Both the position numbers and the translations under genes were made by a program. A stretch of 64,000 nt of DNA from assembly GCA_963710745.1 (NCBI GenBank), contig CAVQBP010000007.1:124001-188000 (forward strand), written 5' to 3'. This stretch comes from CAVQBP01 sp963710745. GTDB lineage: Bacteria; Bacteroidota; Ignavibacteria; Ignavibacteriales; Ignavibacteriaceae. Positions within the stretch are counted from its first letter, which is position 1; every line of letters starts with the position of its first letter. The notes beneath the pieces were generated by a model, which did not search any database, was not told the origin of the DNA, and worked only from the letters and a program-made list of their open reading frames with translations. Shown one piece after another: positions 55,486-64,000 of the stretch.

Positions 55486-56346
55486 ATGAAAGTTGGATTT
55501 ATAGGTCTTGGATTAATGGGAAGCCGAATGGCGGAAAATTTACTTAAAGGCGGATATGAATTAATTGTCTATAACAGAACTAAAGAAAAAGCCGAACCAA
55601 TTGTAAAAAAAGGAGCTTCCTTAGCCGGATCGTTTAAGGAAGCCGGAGAAAATGCTGATATATTATTCACTATGCTTTCCAATCCTGAAGCTGTTAAAGA
55701 AGCTGCTGTTGGAAAGAATGGTTTCCTGGAATCTCTTAAAGAAAATTCCTTATGGATTGATTTAAGCACAGTTAATCCTTCTTTTTCAATAGAAATGAAT
55801 GAAAAAGCCGGAGAAAAAAATATCAGGTTTCTGGATGCTCCGGTTGCAGGAACTGTTGGTCCTGCCGAAAGAGGAGAGCTTATAATTTTGGTTGGAGGTG
55901 ATGAAAATGATTTAAACGAAGCAAAACCGCTTCTGGAAAAAATGGGAAAGAAAATAATTCATCTTGGTAAAAACGGTATGGGCACATCAATGAAGATGGT
56001 AATAAACCTGATGCTCGCAAATTCAATGGTAGCTTTTGCAGAAGCTATTACCCTCGGTGAATCTCTCGGATTTTCAAAGGATGCACTTTTTAATACACTG
56101 ATAGGCGGACCGGTTACAGCACCTTTTTTAGCTTCAAAGAAAGAGAAGATTCAGAAAGACGATTTCAGCACTGAATTTCCGTTGGAGCATATGCAGAAGG
56201 ATCTTCAGCTTGTAGATATAACTGCATTTGAGAATAAGATATCTCTGCCTCTTTCCAATATTGCAAAAGAGATTTACGGACTTGCAATTAAAAATGGTCT
56301 GGGTGAAAAAGATTTTTCCGCTGTTTACGAATTTTTAAAGAGATAA
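55486..56346 (+). CDS. Beta-hydroxyacid dehydrogenase (3-hydroxyisobutyrate dehydrogenase family)
   Basis: A 286-residue NAD(P)-dependent enzyme. N-terminal Rossmann motif GFIGLGLMGSRMAENLL, substrate site FLDAPVAGTVGPAERGEL, catalytic Lys in GMGTSMKMVINLML. The family includes tartronate semialdehyde reductase, glyoxylate/succinic semialdehyde reductase and 3-hydroxyisobutyrate dehydrogenase. The NADPH-preferring plant and Geobacter GLYR-type enzymes look similar. Substrate cannot be set. It is 189 bp from rpiB. Confidence 0.88.
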   Translation: MKVGFIGLGLMGSRMAENLLKGGYELIVYNRTKEKAEPIVKKGASLAGSFKEAGENADILFTMLSNPEAVKEAAVGKNGFLESLKENSLWIDLSTVNPSFSIEMNEKAGEKNIRFLDAPVAGTVGPAERGELIILVGGDENDLNEAKPLLEKMGKKIIHLGKNGMGTSMKMVINLMLANSMVAFAEAITLGESLGFSKDALFNTLIGGPVTAPFLASKKEKIQKDDFSTEFPLEHMQKDLQLVDITAFENKISLPLSNIAKEIYGLAIKNGLGEKDFSAVYEFLKR

Positions 56347-56380
56347 AGTTTTGTATAAGGATAATTCAATTTAAAATTTG

Positions 56381-56399
56381 GTTTCATGAATCATGAAAC
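56381..56399 (+). terminator. Hairpin after the hydroxyacid dehydrogenase
   Basis: GTTTCATG / CATGAAAC, 8-bp perfect stem with a 3-base loop, 34 bp beyond the stop. It could be a terminator or an operator-like palindrome. Confidence 0.45.
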
Positions 56400-56558
56400 A
56401 TAAGGGGAATTATATAAAAGGTTTACTTCATTCAATTTTTCTATAATTCCAAACGTATACATTTTTCATAAAAGGGATTTGAAGCGCTTATATATTATTT
56501 CCTGCCGTTTATCAATTTTTTTTGAATAGTTGATTATTTTAGAGTAATTTAAGACGGG

Positions 56559-56873
56559 ATGAAACTGAAAAATCTTAATATTGAAGCTTTAATCTGGATC
56601 CTGGGGTTAATTTACTTGTTTTTTGTCGATACCGGCTCACATTACAGCTTCTGCCTTTTTAAGAATCTGGGGATTGATTTCTGTCCCGGCTGCGGTTTGG
56701 GGAGGTCAATCCATTATTTAATGCATTTTGAGATAATGAAATCTATAAATACACATCCATTAGGCATATTCGCTTTTGTAATATTGTTACATAGAATTAT
56801 TACTCTGTTAATCCCGTCATTTAAAAATGTGAAATTGAAAGTTGCCTTAATCAAATTAGTGAGGATAAAATGA
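56559..56873 (+). CDS. DUF2752 membrane protein
   Basis: A 104-residue protein with two helices and the DUF2752 hallmark FCPGCGLGRSIHYLMH (about 41-57), with the Cys-Pro-x-Cys-Gly motif between them. The function of the family is not known. It overlaps the TM2 gene by 4 bp (ATGA at 56870), so the two are translationally coupled. This pair is common in Bacteroidota-like genomes. Confidence 0.88.
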   Translation: MKLKNLNIEALIWILGLIYLFFVDTGSHYSFCLFKNLGIDFCPGCGLGRSIHYLMHFEIMKSINTHPLGIFAFVILLHRIITLLIPSFKNVKLKVALIKLVRIK

Positions 56874-57217
56874 ACAAATTACTTACTCTGCTGCCCAATA
56901 TTGAACAGGAAGAACTGGTTTATATACAAATGTTAGTTAAGGATATGAATGATAATCAAATTACCCAGTATGCATCCATATACAATTCCAGGAGGAAAGA
57001 CCCGCAGACAATATTACTACTTACCCTGATTGGATTTTTTGGTGTAGCAGGCGTTCAGCGTTTTGTTTTAGATCAGATCGGGATGGGTTTACTATATCTC
57101 TTTACTGGAGGTATTTGTGTAATAGGTACGATTGTAGATTTAATTAATTATAAAAGATTAGCAATTGAATATAACCATAAACTTGCCCGCCAGGTTGCAG
57201 CAATTGTTTCAAGTTAG
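56870..57217 (+). CDS. TM2 domain membrane protein
   Basis: A 115-residue protein. A helical N-terminal region is followed by the TM2 domain: first helix ILLLTLIGFFGVAGVQRFVL, the DRF-like turn with LDQIGMGLLYLFTGG, second helix GICVIGTIVDLINY. TM2 proteins are widespread but poorly understood. Coupled to the DUF2752 gene and followed by a strong terminator. Confidence 0.9.
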   Translation: MNKLLTLLPNIEQEELVYIQMLVKDMNDNQITQYASIYNSRRKDPQTILLLTLIGFFGVAGVQRFVLDQIGMGLLYLFTGGICVIGTIVDLINYKRLAIEYNHKLARQVAAIVSS

Positions 57218-57227
57218 TGCAGAAATA

Positions 57228-57250
57228 CCGGTCACTTCAAAAGTGACCGG
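57228..57250. terminator. Terminator between TM2 and esterase genes
   Basis: CCGGTCACTT / AAGTGACCGG, 10-bp perfect stem with a 3-base loop. It serves two convergent genes. Confidence 0.75.
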
Positions 57251-57256
57251 CACTTT

Positions 57257-58201
57257 CTATTTCGAAAGTATACCAATCTCTCTCAGCCATCGTTCACATG
57301 CATTAGGCCAGTCAGATGCTGTTCCGCTTTTTTTAGCAAGACCAAAACCATGTCCTCCTTTTTCATATATATGAAGTTCGGCAGGTATTTTGAATTTGCT
57401 TAATGCTTTAAAGTAGTTGATGCTGTTTTGAATGGGAACAGTATTATCATCTTCTGCAAGAAATAAAAAAGCCGGAGGTGTATTTTTGTTTACCTGCTTA
57501 TCATTTGAAAATTTTATTAGCTCTTCTTTAGTTGGATTTTTCCCCAACAAATTCTCCCTTGAACCCATATGTGTAATATCTGCTTCCATTGAAATTACCG
57601 GGTAGCCGAGAATAGAAAAATCCGGCTTTGCGCTGATAGTATCCGAATCATATACTCTTTCATTATAATGCGTACAAAGTGTTGAAGCAAGATGTCCGCC
57701 TGCAGAAAAGCCTGTTACACCGATTTTATCGGGATTGATATTCCACTTTTCTGCATTGCCTCTTATAATACGCATAGCTTTTTGTGCATCCATCAATGGA
57801 CCGATTGTTTTGTCCTTCATGATGGAATCACTGGGTAATCTATATTTCAAAACAAAGGCTGTTATCCCAAGTGAATTAAGCCATTTAGCAATATCAACTC
57901 CTTCTTTGGTATAAGCCAGGTGTAAATAACCTCCTCCCGGACAAATTAAGACAGCAGTGCCATTGGCTTTTCCTTCCGGAGGTGTAAATATTGTTAAGGT
58001 TGGTATTTTTACTTTACTGATTCTGTAAATACCGGTTTCATTGCTTAAGTCTATTTCTTTGTATAAAGTATCTTCAATAGCTCCCGGAATTTTACCGGGC
58101 CAGACATTTATCTTTTCCTGGCTGATAGCAGATAAAGGAACCAGGATAATAAGAATTGCTGAAAAGGTTGAAATTTTTTTCTTAATGTTTGGAATTGACA
58201 T
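57257..58201 (-). CDS. Secreted alpha/beta hydrolase (esterase/lipase-like)
   Basis: A 314-residue hydrolase with a signal peptide (about 1-28). Oxyanion region VLICPGGGYLHLAYTKEG, nucleophile Ser in VTGFSAGGHLAS, acid Asp in FLAEDDNTVP, and His in YEKGGHGFGLA. It belongs to the group that includes acetyl-xylan esterase-like and BD-FAE-type enzymes. A role in polysaccharide de-acetylation is possible, but no glycoside hydrolase is near. It is periplasmic or secreted. Confidence 0.88.
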   Translation of the reverse strand: MSIPNIKKKISTFSAILIILVPLSAISQEKINVWPGKIPGAIEDTLYKEIDLSNETGIYRISKVKIPTLTIFTPPEGKANGTAVLICPGGGYLHLAYTKEGVDIAKWLNSLGITAFVLKYRLPSDSIMKDKTIGPLMDAQKAMRIIRGNAEKWNINPDKIGVTGFSAGGHLASTLCTHYNERVYDSDTISAKPDFSILGYPVISMEADITHMGSRENLLGKNPTKEELIKFSNDKQVNKNTPPAFLFLAEDDNTVPIQNSINYFKALSKFKIPAELHIYEKGGHGFGLAKKSGTASDWPNACERWLREIGILSK

Positions 58202-58340
58202 AGTTTGAATACCCGGAATTTTTAAAAATCAGAATTATGCATTTCTCTTTTAGGATTTAAATTACAATTAATAATTTGGCAATTCCAATTCGTTAATTTA
58301 CAGAGGATGATTTTTATCTTTCGAACAATTAATTTTTTAT

Positions 58341-58366
58341 AAAGGGAACGCATTTGCGTTCCCTTT
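58341..58366 (-). terminator. Terminator of the TonB-dependent receptor gene
   Basis: AAAGGGAACGCA / TGCGTTCCCTTT is a 12-bp perfect stem with a 2-base loop. It lies 7 bp beyond the receptor stop on the minus strand. Confidence 0.75.
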
Positions 58367-58373
58367 CCTCAAT

Positions 58374-61001
58374 TTAGAAATTAACAAGTACTGAAAAACG
58401 GAATGCTCTTCCTAAAATCGGCCTTGCCATAAAAAATTCTCCGGCTGCAAGTGTGCTTCTGGGATTCCCTTCCGTTAAACCAATCGTATTTGCGAGGTTG
58501 GTTCCATCGGCAGCAAATGTTATATCACTTATTTTATATGAAGCTCCTGCATCAATTACATTATAGCTTGGGAGCTTATTTAGATTTGCATCGTCACTGT
58601 ATTTTGAACCGAAAAAGCTAAACTTAACATGAGCTTCGAGACCTGTAATAAATTCGTATCTAGGGGTTACTATGAAAAATATTTTTGGAATTCTTCTAAC
58701 TTCGTTACCCGTATAATCAAAGCCATGACCTGCAAAATTTTTATATTTTGGATTTTGGAATGTTCCCGTAAGATCTATGTTAAAGTTTTCATAATTATAA
58801 ATTGCCTCAATTTCCAAACCGATATTATCTGCATCAGCAAACTTATTTTCCTGCTGGCCATTTGCCAGAACATCCTGGTAGGAAATATTATTCATAGTCA
58901 TATAAAAAGCATTTGCAAATATTCCCAGCATTGATGAAGAATACTTGAATCCTAATTCATATTGCTTAATGTCGGTGGGTTTCAAAGCGCCAAAATTTCC
59001 AACATTATCGTGCAAAGATGCTTCATCGGGTGAGCGTACACCCCGGCTGATTCTTATATAAGTAGCAACATTTTTATTGAATGCATAATTAATTCCTCCG
59101 GAAGCTGAAAGTTCATTTACATCATATGTCCAATATGTATAAGGACCAACTACTTCCGAAACGTTATCATCCGCCATTGTAGTAGAATCCCCGAGGTTAA
59201 CATTCTTTGTATTTGCATTATAGCCTGTGTATTTATCTGCATCATATCTTATTCCTGCATCTATTGTCACTTTATCCGATGCAGTAAATTCATCGTTTAA
59301 ATAAAATGCATTTACCCTTCCTCTTATTTCTGATTCACGGGTTAAAAAGGAAATACCCGTAACACCATTGTAAGTATATGAATAATTTTTATCCCCAGGT
59401 TGTAAATCGCCATTTGCTAAATTTAACATACGCGCCTGATCCTTTATTTCCAGAAGTATGTTGCTCCAATTCCAATATTGATGTGATTTCCAGCTTGAGA
59501 AGTAATATCCTGCTTGGACACTGTTATTTTCACTATTAAATGTGAACTGCAGGTTATTATCAAAATCATTCATTTGCTTTAGAATGGTCCAGAATCCTAC
59601 TTGTGCTACTAAACCGTTACCATTCATATTTCCCGGGTTTGAGATAACCTGTCCATTATCAGCATAACTATATATAGGATTAGTAATACCTGCACTTGAA
59701 GCATATGCAGTTGCATTAGTAGGAGGAGCGCCTGGAAATATTGCATCATAGTTCATATCAATTGTTGTGCTCCTCATTGAATTCTTAAATGAAAAACCAT
59801 GACCAAGATCTAGAGAGACTTCTCCTCCAATCGCATCAACAACAGGATGAATACCGTTTTCTAAATCTCTTATCCAATGGGTTCCACCTGGCTGGGGAAC
59901 GTTTAAAACGGAGGCATTTACCGATGCAAAAGTTCCGTAATTAGGATCAAAGCCATTTATTCCTGTCGGATCTGAAGGGTTTTTTAAAGGTATTGGCAGA
60001 TAAAATAAATTCCTATCATCAAGCTTTTTGTAATAGGCTCTTACATATCCGTTATTAAGCAAATAAGTTAAATTTGCTTTCAATTGCCCCCCATAATTTG
60101 CAGGGTATCCTGTTGAGCGGATACCTTCATCATAACGATAAAATCCACCGACATTGTATCTTAATTTTTCAGTAATTGGCCCACCAAAATCAATATCAGC
60201 TCTCATAGTATTATAATCACTTAAAGTTAATTTTCCGGTTCCGCTAAACTCCGGGCCGCCGGTTTTACTAATGAAGTTAATAATTCCACCCGGTGCATTA
60301 GTTGCAAAAATAGAACCAGAACCTCCCCGCACACTTTCAACTCTTTCTATAGTTTGATCAATTCGCACAAAATTATCTGCATTTGCAAATTGTAATTCGC
60401 CGTCATCAAAAACGGGTAATCCGTCTTCCTGAAGTTGTACATATTGATAAGAACCTTCCGAAGGGATACCTCTTGGGAACACATTGTTTCCTACATCACC
60501 GCCTGAACTTTCCACATAAAATCCAGGTATCGATTTTATTAAATCAGCCGTGCTTTGAGGAGCTTTTTGTTCGATGGCTCTAGCACTTATAGTTGTAATT
60601 GCCACGCTGGAATTCAATTTACTTTGCGGGTTTTGAACACCAGTTACAACAACCGAATGCAGATTTAATATATCTGATTCAAGTTCTGCATTTTGTTTAA
60701 TTGTCTGACCTGATTCAACTGTAATAGAAAATTCCTGACTCTTATATCCTACTGCACTGAATTTTATTGTATAATTGCCCGCAGGGACATTAGCAATTTT
60801 ATAACTGCCGTCGTTATCTGTTGCTGCACCTAAAGTTGTTTTTAATAAAATTACATTTACTCCAATTATAGGTTTATCCTGTGTATCGGTAACTTTGCCG
60901 GTTATAGTACCCTGCGCAAAAAGATTTATGCCTGGTAATAATAACAATACAAAAAGGAAGATGAGCCCTTTCCAGGGAATTTTAGTAGTTTTATTACACA
61001 T
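58374..61001 (-). CDS. TonB-dependent outer-membrane receptor
   Basis: An 875-residue receptor. Signal peptide (about 1-29), carboxypeptidase-like domain (GTITGKVTDTQDKPIIGVNV onward), a plug domain with APQSTADLIKSIPGFYVESS and RVESVRGGSGSIFATNAPGG, and a 22-strand barrel with RISRGVRSPDEASLHDNVGN, ending in the strand GRAFRFSVLVNF. The plug motif resembles siderophore- or sugar-type receptors. Substrate is unknown. The large divergent upstream region suggests its own regulation. No SusD-like partner follows it, so a SusC/D pair is unlikely. Confidence 0.92.
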   Translation of the reverse strand: MCNKTTKIPWKGLIFLFVLLLLPGINLFAQGTITGKVTDTQDKPIIGVNVILLKTTLGAATDNDGSYKIANVPAGNYTIKFSAVGYKSQEFSITVESGQTIKQNAELESDILNLHSVVVTGVQNPQSKLNSSVAITTISARAIEQKAPQSTADLIKSIPGFYVESSGGDVGNNVFPRGIPSEGSYQYVQLQEDGLPVFDDGELQFANADNFVRIDQTIERVESVRGGSGSIFATNAPGGIINFISKTGGPEFSGTGKLTLSDYNTMRADIDFGGPITEKLRYNVGGFYRYDEGIRSTGYPANYGGQLKANLTYLLNNGYVRAYYKKLDDRNLFYLPIPLKNPSDPTGINGFDPNYGTFASVNASVLNVPQPGGTHWIRDLENGIHPVVDAIGGEVSLDLGHGFSFKNSMRSTTIDMNYDAIFPGAPPTNATAYASSAGITNPIYSYADNGQVISNPGNMNGNGLVAQVGFWTILKQMNDFDNNLQFTFNSENNSVQAGYYFSSWKSHQYWNWSNILLEIKDQARMLNLANGDLQPGDKNYSYTYNGVTGISFLTRESEIRGRVNAFYLNDEFTASDKVTIDAGIRYDADKYTGYNANTKNVNLGDSTTMADDNVSEVVGPYTYWTYDVNELSASGGINYAFNKNVATYIRISRGVRSPDEASLHDNVGNFGALKPTDIKQYELGFKYSSSMLGIFANAFYMTMNNISYQDVLANGQQENKFADADNIGLEIEAIYNYENFNIDLTGTFQNPKYKNFAGHGFDYTGNEVRRIPKIFFIVTPRYEFITGLEAHVKFSFFGSKYSDDANLNKLPSYNVIDAGASYKISDITFAADGTNLANTIGLTEGNPRSTLAAGEFFMARPILGRAFRFSVLVNF

Positions 61002-61412
61002 AGTTCCTCCGGGTTATTTTTGTGATGTTTGATTTATTTTGAGATAGGAAGAATTGTCTCTCAGGTGATTTCTTTAATGTTTTTAAACGGAGTAAATTTT
61101 TATATTTTATGATTGAAAGCAGTTGCATCTAGCAATCTTTCATTATTTTATTCTCCCTTGAATTGACTGGTTATAACTAAGCCTAGATAAATAATGACGA
61201 TGTTTTTAAACACAAGTAATGAAATAGTAATTATTTAAAACTTAATGTTCTTTACAATAATTATAAATTATTTTATAATAAAGAAGCATTATAAATATTA
61301 AAATCTATATTTGTGATTAATCTTACACACTCTGGTTTTGTAATTATTTATAAAATAGATTATTGCTAGTACGTTTTACAACTTAATTTAAAAACATTTG
61401 AGGGTCGGAGTA
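61002..61412. promoter_or_regulatory. Divergent region between the receptor and DUF1572 genes
   Basis: 411 bp, AT-rich. It should hold the receptor promoter on the minus strand and the DUF1572 promoter on the plus strand. A CCTGAGAGA sequence on the minus strand near 61057 recalls part of a TPP riboswitch but the rest is missing. No cobalamin box was seen. Confidence 0.45.
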
Positions 61413-61931
61413 ATGAAAAACAATTCCGTTCAGGAAGAATATCTTCACAGCATAAAATTAATTTTCGAAAAATATAAAGTTATGGGAGATAAAACTTTCG
61501 CACAATTAGAAGAAAAAGATTTTCATTATACGGTAGATGAAGAATCAAATTCGATTGCAGTTATTATTCAGCATTTAAACGGAAATCTGCTGTCACGGTT
61601 TACCGACTTTCTCTCTTCCGATGGCGAAAAACCTGCACGTAACAGGGATATGGAATTTGAGGAACAGCAGCTTTCTCAAACCAAACTGATTGAAGGCTGG
61701 AACAACAGCTGGAAGCTTTTATTGGATACTTTAAATAATTTAACAAATGAAGACCTCTTAAGAACTATTTATATCAGAAAAGAAGCACATTCTGTGATTG
61801 AAGCCCTGAACAGAAGTTTGACTCATACTGCTTATCATATAGGGCAAATTGTCTTTATCGCAAAACATATTAAGAAGGATTCGTGGAAAACACTAAGTAT
61901 TCCGAAAGGGAAATCAAAAGAATTTAATTAA
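61413..61931 (+). CDS. DUF1572/DinB-like protein
   Basis: A 172-residue four-helix protein of the DinB/YfiT superfamily. Conserved sites are IAVIIQHLNGNLLSRFTDFL (first His), and SLTHTAYHIGQIVFIAKH (His-x3-His type metal ligands in HTAYHIGQ). Such proteins bind a metal and often act as thiol-dependent enzymes; no precise role is known. The ATG at 61413, with CGGAG before it, is preferred over the TTG at 61398. Confidence 0.85.
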   Translation: MKNNSVQEEYLHSIKLIFEKYKVMGDKTFAQLEEKDFHYTVDEESNSIAVIIQHLNGNLLSRFTDFLSSDGEKPARNRDMEFEEQQLSQTKLIEGWNNSWKLLLDTLNNLTNEDLLRTIYIRKEAHSVIEALNRSLTHTAYHIGQIVFIAKHIKKDSWKTLSIPKGKSKEFN

Positions 61932-62074
61932 ATTCCTCTCTTCTAATAAATAATTATCTTTATCATCCATCCTGTCATTTGTGATTTTTCGCACATATCA
62001 ATCACCATGGTTTATATAAGCTTCATAATAAATTTAAGTATGCTTAATTTTAAAATAAAGATTCCTTTAATTTT

Positions 62075-62731
62075 ATGAACAATATATCAAAAGAAGACTA
62101 TTTAAGCTCTATTTACAAGTATAGAGATAAAAAAGGTGAAATTAAAGCAACTCTTATTGCCGAAAAATTGCAGGTTTCGAATGCTGCAGTTTCCGATATG
62201 CTTAAAAAACTTTCAAATGACGGGCATATTAAATATGAACCATATAAGGGAATAAAGCTTACAGATCGAGGGGAGGAATATGCAAAAAAAATGGTCAGAC
62301 GCCACAGAATCTGGGAAGTTTTTTTGCATCAGGTAGTTGGGCTGAAATGGGATGAAGTGCATGATGAAGCACATAAGCTGGAACATTCAACTTCAGATAA
62401 GCTGTTAAATAAAATGGAAGAAATGCTTGATTTCCCTGAATTTGATCCTCATGGTGATCCTATCCCCTCAAAAGACGGATTGCTTCCTGAACAAAAAAAG
62501 ATGGTGCCATTGTCAATTTTAAAAGAAGGTCAAACGGGAAAAGTTATGCGGGTAAATGATTTCGACAATAGTTTTCTTCAATATATATCCAAGATAGGTA
62601 TTAAGCTTAATAAAGATATTACGGTAAAAGATGTGCTCAATTTTGACAGGTCTATGTTAGTCTCGGTTGAAAAAAAAGAAATCAACATTAGTAATACTAT
62701 CGCTGCAAATATTTTTGTAGAAGAGAAATAG
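62075..62731 (+). CDS. DtxR/MntR family metal-dependent repressor
   Basis: A 218-residue regulator. N-terminal winged helix (SKEDYLSSIYKYRDKKGEIK, VSNAAVSDMLKKLSNDGHI), metal-binding dimerisation domain (HRIWEVFLHQVVGLKWDEVH, AHKLEHSTSDKLLNKMEE) and a C-terminal FeoA/SH3-like domain (about 145-218). Glu and His ligands of the DtxR group are visible. It is immediately upstream of an NRAMP transporter, so it probably controls Mn or Fe uptake, and itself. Confidence 0.92.
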   Translation: MNNISKEDYLSSIYKYRDKKGEIKATLIAEKLQVSNAAVSDMLKKLSNDGHIKYEPYKGIKLTDRGEEYAKKMVRRHRIWEVFLHQVVGLKWDEVHDEAHKLEHSTSDKLLNKMEEMLDFPEFDPHGDPIPSKDGLLPEQKKMVPLSILKEGQTGKVMRVNDFDNSFLQYISKIGIKLNKDITVKDVLNFDRSMLVSVEKKEINISNTIAANIFVEEK

Positions 62732-62734
62732 CTT

Positions 62735-64000
62735 ATGAAAAATTTATTAGACTCTTCAGCAATAATAAATGATGAGCGTACAAGAATTCTTGCCGAAGAA
62801 GCTCTTTCGGGAAATTCTAAAAAAGGAATTATCAGGCGGCTGATTCCCTTTCTTGGACCAGCGTTTATTGCAAGCATTGCTTATGTAGACCCGGGGAATT
62901 TTGCTACAAATATACAGGGCGGAGCTGAATTTGGCTACACACTGCTTTGGGTAATTTTAGCCAGTAATCTTATGGCAATGCTGATCCAGGCTTTATCTGC
63001 AAAACTTGGAATTGCTACAGGCAGTAATTTAGCAGAACACTGCAGGAATAATTTCAGTAAACCGGTAGTTTATTCTATGTGGGTTCTTATGGAATTTGTG
63101 GCAATGGCAACTGATCTCGCAGAATTTTTAGGAGCGGCTATCGGTTTTCAGCTGCTCTTTGGTTTCCCTTTAATCGTCGGCGGAATATTAACTGCAATAT
63201 GTACTTTTTTAATTCTTGGTTTGGAACGTTACGGTTTCAGACCGCTTGAAATTGCTATTACAGTTTTGGCAACCGTTATTGCTTTATGCTACATTTTAGA
63301 AACAATTCTTGACAAACCCGATGTCAAAACACTTCTATACCATACATTTGTACCTCAGTTTTCCGGTACTGAAAGTATCCTTCTGGCAACCGGAATACTT
63401 GGAGCTACAGTAATGCCTCATGCAATTTTTCTCCATTCGGCTTTAACCCAGCAGCGGATTATTGTAAAACATCCGGATAAATTAAAAAAGCTCTTCCGGT
63501 TTGAAATTTATGACGTATTGATTGCAATGGGTATAGCCAGCTTTGTAAATATGGCAATGCTTATAATGTCTGCTTCTACTTTTCATCAGCATGGATATAC
63601 AAATGTCGCTACCATTGAAGATGCACATTTAACTTTGAAACCGCTGCTGGGGCAGGCGGCAAGCTGGATTTTCGCTATTTCACTTCTAGCTTCCGGATTG
63701 TCTTCTTCCACGGTTGGTACAAGCGCGGGACAGGTTATTATGCAGGGCTTTCTGCACAGACATATACCTGTTTGGTTAAGGAGGTTGATTACCCTTATCC
63801 CATCAATGATTGTCATTGCTGTCGGGCTCGATCCTACACGTACTCTTGTAATCAGCCAGGTAATTTTAAGCTTTGGACTTCCTTTTGCTATTATTCCATT
63901 AATAATTTTTACAAAAAATAAAAAATATATGGGGGTTCTTGTAAATAAAAAAATTACTAACTTTATCATCTCGATTATTGCTGCTTTAATAATAGCTTTG
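62735..64000 (+). CDS. mntH: NRAMP family metal-ion transporter, partial
   Basis: The frame starts at ATG 62735, 3 bp after the DtxR-family gene, and is open for 422 codons to the window edge. The metal site is seen in AYVDPGNFATNIQGGA (Asp-Pro-Gly-Asn, helix 1) and ATVMPHAIFLHSAL (Met-Pro-His, helix 6). Further helices are visible in between and after. The last helices may be missing. It imports Mn(II) or Fe(II) with protons. The overlap-like spacing implies an operon with the repressor. Confidence 0.92.
   Translation, partial: MKNLLDSSAIINDERTRILAEEALSGNSKKGIIRRLIPFLGPAFIASIAYVDPGNFATNIQGGAEFGYTLLWVILASNLMAMLIQALSAKLGIATGSNLAEHCRNNFSKPVVYSMWVLMEFVAMATDLAEFLGAAIGFQLLFGFPLIVGGILTAICTFLILGLERYGFRPLEIAITVLATVIALCYILETILDKPDVKTLLYHTFVPQFSGTESILLATGILGATVMPHAIFLHSALTQQRIIVKHPDKLKKLFRFEIYDVLIAMGIASFVNMAMLIMSASTFHQHGYTNVATIEDAHLTLKPLLGQAASWIFAISLLASGLSSSTVGTSAGQVIMQGFLHRHIPVWLRRLITLIPSMIVIAVGLDPTRTLVISQVILSFGLPFAIIPLIIFTKNKKYMGVLVNKKITNFIISIIAALIIAL

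Noticed and set aside
61040..61075. Possible TPP riboswitch fragment ahead of the TonB receptor
   Set aside because: Only CCTGAGAGA is present; the other conserved THI-box segments are missing.
61398..61412. TTG start for the DUF1572 protein
   Set aside because: The ATG at 61413 has a better-placed CGGAG site and matches the domain start.

Overview
This is an AT-rich chromosomal window with the gene style of an anaerobic or facultative Gram-negative bacterium of the Bacteroidota / Ignavibacteria (Chlorobi-Ignavibacteria) neighbourhood. That placement is inference. It rests on two TonB-dependent receptors with a carboxypeptidase-like N-terminal domain, a TonB protein, an LptF/G permease, a very large bacterial alpha-2-macroglobulin, TM2 and DUF2752 proteins, SpoVG in a Gram-negative setting, and a trimeric [FeFe] hydrogenase. 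No insertion sequence, CRISPR array, prophage or canonical tRNA gene was seen. One tmRNA gene (ssrA) is clear.

Layout. 1-8.5 kb: LptF/G-type permease (cut by the window edge), a lipoprotein, an M20 peptidase, YgfZ, a frameshifted cobalamin adenosyltransferase, tmRNA, a STAS protein, an aquaporin and a formyltransferase. 8.8-10.7 kb: a second LigD-like set, with a ligase part broken by three frameshifts and an intact polymerase part. 10.8-22.7 kb: TonB, a DUF2207/LemA pair, SpoVG, a 2027-residue alpha-2-macroglobulin, a membrane zinc-finger protein and DUF493. 23.2-32.8 kb: the main functional block. It holds a fusion of a degenerate [FeFe]-hydrogenase domain with a histidine kinase, two stand-alone receiver domains, a receiver-PAS-kinase, then hydC-hydB-hydA of a multimeric NAD-linked [FeFe] hydrogenase, and finally a membrane histidine kinase.

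32.9-36.5 kb is a block of four consecutive decayed genes: TonB receptor, EamA transporter, DUF433 antitoxin and DUF5615 toxin. 36.5-47.4 kb: TPR protein, Ku, HAD phosphatase, two MacB/FtsX-type permeases, a secreted oligoendopeptidase F, then LigD split into a ligase-polymerase protein and a separate phosphoesterase protein. Together with Ku these give a full set of bacterial end-joining parts within 10 kb, although not in one operon.

47.7-64 kb: mostly housekeeping and small regulatory genes. These are RlpA, a ureohydrolase, an NRDE protein, DUF427, an MqnA-like protein, SerA, a sirtuin, MarR, a GlsB-type membrane protein, RpiB, a beta-hydroxyacid dehydrogenase, DUF2752/TM2, an esterase, an intact TonB receptor, a DinB-like protein, and a DtxR-family regulator next to an NRAMP transporter that runs off the end.

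The most notable content is the hydrogenase locus. A probable H2- or redox-sensing kinase and three receiver domains sit directly upstream of the hydrogenase structural genes, and none of the regulators carries a DNA-binding output domain. The frameshifts elsewhere could be real decay or assembly indels. They fall in a few genes while very long neighbours stay open.
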